From PVC group bacterium (GTDB lineage Bacteria > Verrucomicrobiota > Kiritimatiellia > SS1-B-03-39 > UBA6053), in NCBI GenBank assembly GCA_003565035.1, contig PXDP01000146.1:1-9885 (forward strand): a stretch of DNA of 9,885 nt, in the 5' to 3' direction. Under the pieces are notes generated by a model. The model searched no databases. It saw nothing but the letters and a program-made list of their open reading frames with translations, and was not told where the DNA came from. The translations under genes were made by a program, and so were the position numbers. This document shows positions 6,064 to 9,885 of the stretch, in pieces. The first letter of the stretch is position 1. The number at the start of each line of letters is the position of its first letter.

Positions 6064-6253
6064 GAATGTATCCTCGGAAAAATTCCAGGATCCTCTCACC
6101 CGCGGATTTGCCGCGCTGCCCGCGCCGGATCAACTCCGCATCCTGAAAGCTCTGGCTCAGGTCACCTCTCTTTTTGACGAACCCGCCCCTGAAACAGCGC
6201 CGTTCCCTTTTTATCTGAACGGCCCTGAAATCTTATCCAAGGAATCAGTATAA
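6035..6253 (+). CDS. Small ORF translationally linked to asnO, unknown function
   Basis: I do not recognise this protein. The frame is bounded by a TAA at 6020 and ends at TAA 6251-6253, whose last A is the first base of the asnO ATG (TAATG). That is the usual layout of coupled genes. The frame has no ATG; starts could be TTG 6035 (72 residues), GTG 6059 (64) or TTG 6062 (63), none with a ribosome binding site. If the TTGACT at 6035 is a -35 box, the upstream starts fall inside the promoter. The product is soluble, with a probable helix around 'APDQLRILKALAQVTSLFD', then a Pro/Glu-rich stretch and 'PFPFYLNGPEILS'. No Cys and no membrane segment are present. It could be a small accessory or regulatory protein of NAGGN synthesis, or a leader ORF setting asnO expression. 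It may also not be translated. Confidence 0.45.
   Translation: MTFLVSVQVLNVSSEKFQDPLTRGFAALPAPDQLRILKALAQVTSLFDEPAPETAPFPFYLNGPEILSKESV
6239..6243 (+). promoter_or_regulatory. Ribosome binding site of asnO
   Basis: AAGGA lies inside the end of the small ORF, 9 nt before the asnO ATG at 6253. It supports this start, as does the Cys that follows Met. Translation of the small ORF would pass through and uncover this site, which fits coupling. Confidence 0.6.
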
Positions 6254-8025
6254 TGTGTGGTATTTGCGGAGATCTCCGCTTTGACAATTCATCCGCTTCA
6301 ACCCGGGCCATCGAGGCGATGCTCCCCTGCCTGGAACGCCGGGGCCCCGATGCTCAGGGGCAATGGACGCGCGGCGCAGCCGCTTTCGGTCACCGCCGGC
6401 TCAAAATTATTGATCTTTCCGAACGCGGTGCCCAGCCCATGGTCGATCCGGACACCGGACGGGTGCTGGTGTTTAATGGCTGTATCTATAATTACCCGGA
6501 ACTGCGGGAGGAACTCAAGGCCAAGGGGCACAGCTTCCAGTCCCACAGTGACACAGAGGTTATTCTCAAATCCTGGCTGGAATGGGGCCCGGAGGCCCTG
6601 CAAAAGCTGAACGGCATGTTTGCCTTTGCCCTGCACGATCCCGACAGCGGCGAAACGATCCTCGCCCGCGACCGCCTGGGAATCAAACCGCTGTATATCG
6701 CGGAAACCCCGGGGGGACTCCGCTTCGCCTCGACGCTTCCGGCACTGCTGGCGGCCGGCGGGATCGACACCTCGCTGGATCCGGTCGCGCTCCATCATTA
6801 TATGAGTTTTCACGCGGTGGTCCCCGCTCCGCACACCATTCTCAACGGCGTACAAAAAGTGCGGCCGGGACACTGGATCCGGGTTCGAAAAGACGGTCAG
6901 CGCGACGAGCACGAATACTGGTCTCTGCGCTTCGGACCGAAACCCGGAGATGAATCGCTTTCCGAAGCGGACTGGACAGACCTGACGCTTGAAACCCTGC
7001 GCACCGCCGTGCGCCGCCGTCTGGTGGCGGATGTTCCGGTCGGGGTGCTGCTTTCCGGGGGCGTGGACTCCAGTCTCATCACCGGCCTGCTGGCCGAAGA
7101 GGGCCAGACCGGCCTGAACACCTTCAGTGTCGGTTTTGAATCCGCCGGCGGCGAGGAGGGCAACGAATTCCGCTATTCGGATCTGATTGCCGAACACTAT
7201 CAGACCACTCATCATCAGCTCCCCGTCGGCGCCGGGGAAGTCCTCGCCAATCTCGACGGGTGTATCCGGGCCATGTCCGAACCCATGGTGAGCCACGATG
7301 TTATCGGCTTTTACCTGCTGTCCCGTGAAGTGTCCAAACACATCAAAGTGGTGCAGTCAGGTCAGGGCGCGGATGAAATTTTTGGAGGATATCACTGGTA
7401 TCCCCCCCTGCTGACGAGCACCAACCCGCTCGACGACTACGCCCGGGTCTTTTTTGACCGTTCCCATGCCGAATTTTCGGAGACCGTTTTTCCGAAATGG
7501 GTCAGCGATGACTTCAGCCGCGCATTTGTGGAAAAACATTTCGGCACCGACGGCGCGGACCGCGCGGTGGACAAAGCGCTGCGGCTGGATACCACGATCA
7601 TGCTGGTGGACGATCCGGTGAAACGGGTGGACAACACCACCATGTCCTGGGGGCTGGAGGCCCGGGTGCCCTTCCTGGATCACGAAGTGGCGGAACTCGG
7701 AGCCCGCATCCCCGCCGAGCTTAAACTCAAAGGCGACGGAAAGCATGTCCTCAAGGAGGCGGCCCGTAACGTCATTCCCGCCGCGGTCATTGACCGTCCC
7801 AAAGGGTATTTCCCCGTACCGGCATTGAAATATCTCGACGGCCCCTACCTTGAGCGCGTCCGTGACAGCCTGCTCAACGACACCGCCCGGAACCGGGGCC
7901 TGTTTCGTCCGGAGATCCTTGAAACCTATCTTGCCGATCCCAGTGCCCACATCACCCCGCTGCGCGGCTCCAAGCTCTGGCAGGTCTCTCTCCTGGAAAC
8001 CTGGCTGCAGCTCCACGGACTCTAA
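6253..8025 (+). CDS. asnO: AsnO-type N-acetylglutaminylglutamine amidotransferase (asparagine synthase family)
   Basis: The 590-residue protein belongs to the asparagine-synthase-like amidotransferases paired with Ngg (TIGR03104 type). It is expected to amidate N-acetylglutaminylglutamine with glutamine-derived ammonia, giving the osmoprotectant NAGGN in the cytoplasm. The N-terminal class II glutaminase domain begins MCGICG with catalytic Cys2, RGPD at 30-33 and 'FNGCIYNY' (74-81). Classical AsnB has Glu where Cys77 stands; I recall the Cys as usual in this subfamily. The C-terminal synthetase domain has the ATP-binding 'SGGVDSS' (268-274), 'SGQGADEIFGGYHWYPP' (369-385), 'SWGLEARVPFLDHE' and 'RPKGYFPVPALKYLDGPYL'. 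The last three are typical of the NAGGN subfamily rather than of AsnB. It starts in overlap with a small ORF, has the ribosome binding site AAGGA, and is followed after 21 bp by ngg. All key residues are present, so it should be functional. Confidence 0.93.
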   Translation: MCGICGDLRFDNSSASTRAIEAMLPCLERRGPDAQGQWTRGAAAFGHRRLKIIDLSERGAQPMVDPDTGRVLVFNGCIYNYPELREELKAKGHSFQSHSDTEVILKSWLEWGPEALQKLNGMFAFALHDPDSGETILARDRLGIKPLYIAETPGGLRFASTLPALLAAGGIDTSLDPVALHHYMSFHAVVPAPHTILNGVQKVRPGHWIRVRKDGQRDEHEYWSLRFGPKPGDESLSEADWTDLTLETLRTAVRRRLVADVPVGVLLSGGVDSSLITGLLAEEGQTGLNTFSVGFESAGGEEGNEFRYSDLIAEHYQTTHHQLPVGAGEVLANLDGCIRAMSEPMVSHDVIGFYLLSREVSKHIKVVQSGQGADEIFGGYHWYPPLLTSTNPLDDYARVFFDRSHAEFSETVFPKWVSDDFSRAFVEKHFGTDGADRAVDKALRLDTTIMLVDDPVKRVDNTTMSWGLEARVPFLDHEVAELGARIPAELKLKGDGKHVLKEAARNVIPAAVIDRPKGYFPVPALKYLDGPYLERVRDSLLNDTARNRGLFRPEILETYLADPSAHITPLRGSKLWQVSLLETWLQLHGL

Positions 8026-8046
8026 CCCCATCACGGAAAGACGGTC

Positions 8047-9687
8047 ATGAACCCCATGGATGCTCAAGACACTCAGCCTTCCCTCCGCCATTGGCAAAAA
8101 CCCCGGGACTTTGAATGTGCTCCGGGCGCAGTACAGGAGATGGGCTGGGGACGGCTTATCTTCGCACACACCTTTGCAAACCTCCGGGATGTGGCCGACA
8201 CCCTGCTGGCCGAAAAAAAGGGCCGTCGCGACATTGCCCTCTACCTCCGCGACCCGCATGTGGTCCTCTCGCTCGCGCCACAGCACCTTTTTCTGGATCC
8301 CTCCCATACTTTCCGCCGGACTCTGGCGGACTGGGAGGGGCCGGCGTTCCGAATGGGGGCCTATCACATCAAAACTGTGGAGACCGAGGCCGAGGCCAAA
8401 GCGGTGAATGCCATCTATGCCACCCGGGGGATGGTGCGCCTGCCCGCCGGCTTCATGCTTGATGCAGCCTCCAATCCCAACGTGCTGCATCTGGTCGCCG
8501 TCGACGACAGCGACGGCGAGGTGATTGGAACCGTCACCGGAGTGGATCACGGGGGTGTTTTTCAGGATCCGGAGAACGGGTCCAGTCTCTGGTGCCTGGC
8601 CGTGCATCCTCTGGCACAGCACCCGGGCGTGGGCGGAAATCTTGTCGAGCACCTGCTGAAACACATGCAGGCGCGGGGGCGCGCGTTCGTGGACCTGTCG
8701 GTCATGCATGACAATCCGGAGGCGATTGCCCTCTATGAAAAACTGGGCTTTGAGCGCGTGCCGGTCTTTTGCGTGAAGAAGAAAAACACCATCAATGAAC
8801 CGCTGTACGCGCCCGACCAGGCCTTTGATCAGCTGAATCCCTACGCCGCCCTCATCGCCAAAGAGGCCATGCGCCGCGGCATACAGGTGGATGTTCTTGA
8901 TGCCGAGGAAGGGTATCTGAATCTCACGCATGGCGGGCGGAGTCTGGTGACCCGGGAGTCCCTGAGCGAACTGACCACGGCCGTGGCCATGAGCCGCTGT
9001 GAGGACAAACGGGTGACCTCCCGGCTGCTCTCCGCGGCCGGTTTGCGGGTGCCCCGCCAGATTGCCGCCACCGCCGAAGACGAGAATCTGGCCTTTCTGG
9101 AAGAGGTGGGCCGCCTGGTGGTGAAGCCCGCCAAGGGGGAACAGGGTCTGGGAATTTCGGTGGATGTGCGGGAGCCGGGCGAGCTGCGCGATGCGGTGGC
9201 CCGGGCCCGGCAGGAGGGCGGACCGGTGCTGCTGGAGGAATTTGTGGAGGGCCAGGATGTGCGGGTGGTGGTGATCGGACACAAAGCGGTGGCCGCGGCC
9301 GTGCGCCAGCCCGCCATGATTATCGGCGATGGACGCAAAACCGTCCGCCAGCTGATTGAAAAGCAAAGCCGTAGGCGCGCCGCCGCCACCGGCGGTGAAA
9401 GCCGGATTCCTCTGGACCCTGAAACCCTCCGCTGTGTCGAAACCGCCGGATACGGTATGGAGGACGTGCCGCCGGAAGGCCTGCATATCCGCGTCCGCAA
9501 AACCGCCAACCTGCATACCGGCGGGACCATTCACGATGTGACGGACACGGTCCATCCGGAACTCCTCACCGCTGCGGAGGAAACCAGCCGCGTTCTCAAC
9601 ATCCCGGTGGCCGGAGTGGATCTGATGGTTCCGGACCTGAAACAGGACACCCACTGGATTATCGAAGTGAACGAACGCCCCGGCCTC
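8047..9687 (+). CDS. ngg: N-acetylglutaminylglutamine synthetase Ngg (GNAT + ATP-grasp), 3' end lost at a junction
   Basis: Ngg makes N-acetylglutaminylglutamine from glutamine, acetyl-CoA and ATP; AsnO then amidates it to the osmolyte NAGGN. The order seen is a lead-in (1-105), then a GNAT acetyltransferase domain (about 105-245) with the acetyl-CoA loop in 'QHPGVGGNL' (191-199) and 'NPEAIALYEKLGFERV' (223-238). An ATP-grasp domain follows (about 300 onward) with 'VVKPAKGEQGLGI' (Lys360), 'LLEEFVEGQDVRVVVI', 'GVDLMVPD' (523-530) and the metal-binding 'IEVNERPG' (539-546, Glu540/Asn542). The ATG at 8047 follows GGAAAG at 7 nt. Resemblance to the family stops after Leu547. As I remember it, members continue with a further stretch of roughly 20 to 40 residues beginning LANHEPQP-like. 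Here the frame enters antisense GMC oxidoreductase sequence and stays open to the window edge, so the true C-terminus is missing. Confidence 0.9.
9670..9687. other. Junction between ngg and an opposite-strand GMC oxidoreductase gene
   Basis: These 18 bases read N-E-R-P-G-L on plus, the conserved end of the ATP-grasp domain. On minus they read E-A-G-A-F-V, a conserved segment of GMC oxidoreductases. To the left only ngg is credible; to the right only the GMC gene is credible. The crossover therefore lies within this stretch, where the two parent genes would have been identical by chance. That is the mark of a microhomology join, made either by the assembler or by recombination in the cell. Confidence 0.7.
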
Positions 9688-9885
9688 GGCCAGGTTGCTG
9701 CACAGCTCCCCGCGCCGGTGTCGCAGGTACTCCCAGAGCCCTCGCACCCCACGCGGCAGATACGTGGGATGAAAGGAAATGCCGCGCCGGTCCCGTGTAC
9801 TCCAGACCACGGACACATCCAGATGGTCCTGCAGATTCGCGCCCACGCCCGGGAGGTCATGCCGCACGGCCACGCCGGCGGCTTC
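9670..9885 (-). pseudogene. GMC oxidoreductase (choline dehydrogenase-like) internal fragment
   Basis: On the minus strand the frame is open from the window edge and reads 'GVAVRHDLPGVGANLQDHLD', the GMC family signature (xLPGVGxNLQDHL). A spacer with 'YLPRGVRGLWEYLRHRRGE' follows, then 'CSNLAEAGAFV', matching SN-x-x-EAGGF of choline dehydrogenase relatives. About 72 codons are thus recognisable. The gene's 5' part lies beyond the window, and its 3' part is absent: after Val at 9672-9670 the frame is merely antisense to ngg, although it stays open for more than 2 kb by chance. GMC members are FAD enzymes oxidising alcohols; choline dehydrogenase makes glycine betaine precursor, but the substrate cannot be assigned from this piece. 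It is truncated either truly or by misassembly. Confidence 0.8.

Noticed and set aside
7357..9669. Very long minus-strand open frame (838 codons when joined to 9670-9873) opposite asnO and ngg
   Set aside because: Only its first part, beyond 9670, resembles a known family (GMC oxidoreductase). The rest is antisense to two well-supported genes, is rich in His, Gly and Arg, and shows no family motifs. It is a frame kept open by high GC content.
9688..9885. C-terminal extension of Ngg as a new domain
   Set aside because: The plus frame stays open, but its translation shows no domain features, while the minus strand encodes a canonical GMC signature over the same bases. The open plus frame is best read as chance.

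Overview
The window is about 60% GC by eye and densely coding. Short gaps and stop/start overlaps give it a bacterial operon look. No rRNA, tRNA, CRISPR or insertion sequence was seen. The sequence is open at both ends: a sulfatase enters from the left, and a broken junction sits near the right edge, as in a short contig. A sulfatase together with tandem intergenic palindromes and an AsnO/Ngg osmolyte pair would fit a marine or hypersaline member of the PVC superphylum (for example Kiritimatiellota). That placement is a low-confidence inference, because the window carries no marker gene diagnostic for a phylum.

Left part (1-4000, mostly minus strand). The 3' end of a sulfatase converges with, and overlaps by 4 bp, a DJ-1/PfpI-family gene. 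A gap of about 230 bp follows, ending in two tandem near-perfect palindromes that touch the stop codon of tsaB. Four tightly packed minus-strand genes then read, in transcription order: a polyprenyl-phosphate-type family 2 glycosyltransferase, a CPBP-family intramembrane protease homologue, tsaE and tsaB. They overlap or are 2 bp apart, so they are probably co-transcribed and translationally coupled. TsaE and TsaB are partners in tRNA t6A37 modification; the first two genes are envelope or membrane functions.

Middle part (4000-6000, plus strand). Divergent from the glycosyltransferase, metX (homoserine O-acyltransferase) is followed after 4 bp by a short-chain dehydrogenase/reductase of the '3-ketoacyl-ACP reductase'-like group.

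Right part (6000-9690, plus strand). A probable operon for the osmoprotectant dipeptide N-acetylglutaminylglutamine amide (NAGGN) contains an unrecognised 60-70 residue small ORF whose stop overlaps the start of asnO (TAATG), then asnO (amidotransferase) and ngg (GNAT/ATP-grasp synthetase). The M42 peptidase that often completes this cluster is not reached.

At 9670-9687 the ngg reading frame, in its final conserved motif, runs into the 3' part of a GMC oxidoreductase gene on the opposite strand. Both genes are truncated at an 18 bp stretch that satisfies both family motifs. This is either an assembly chimera or a rearrangement at a microhomology.
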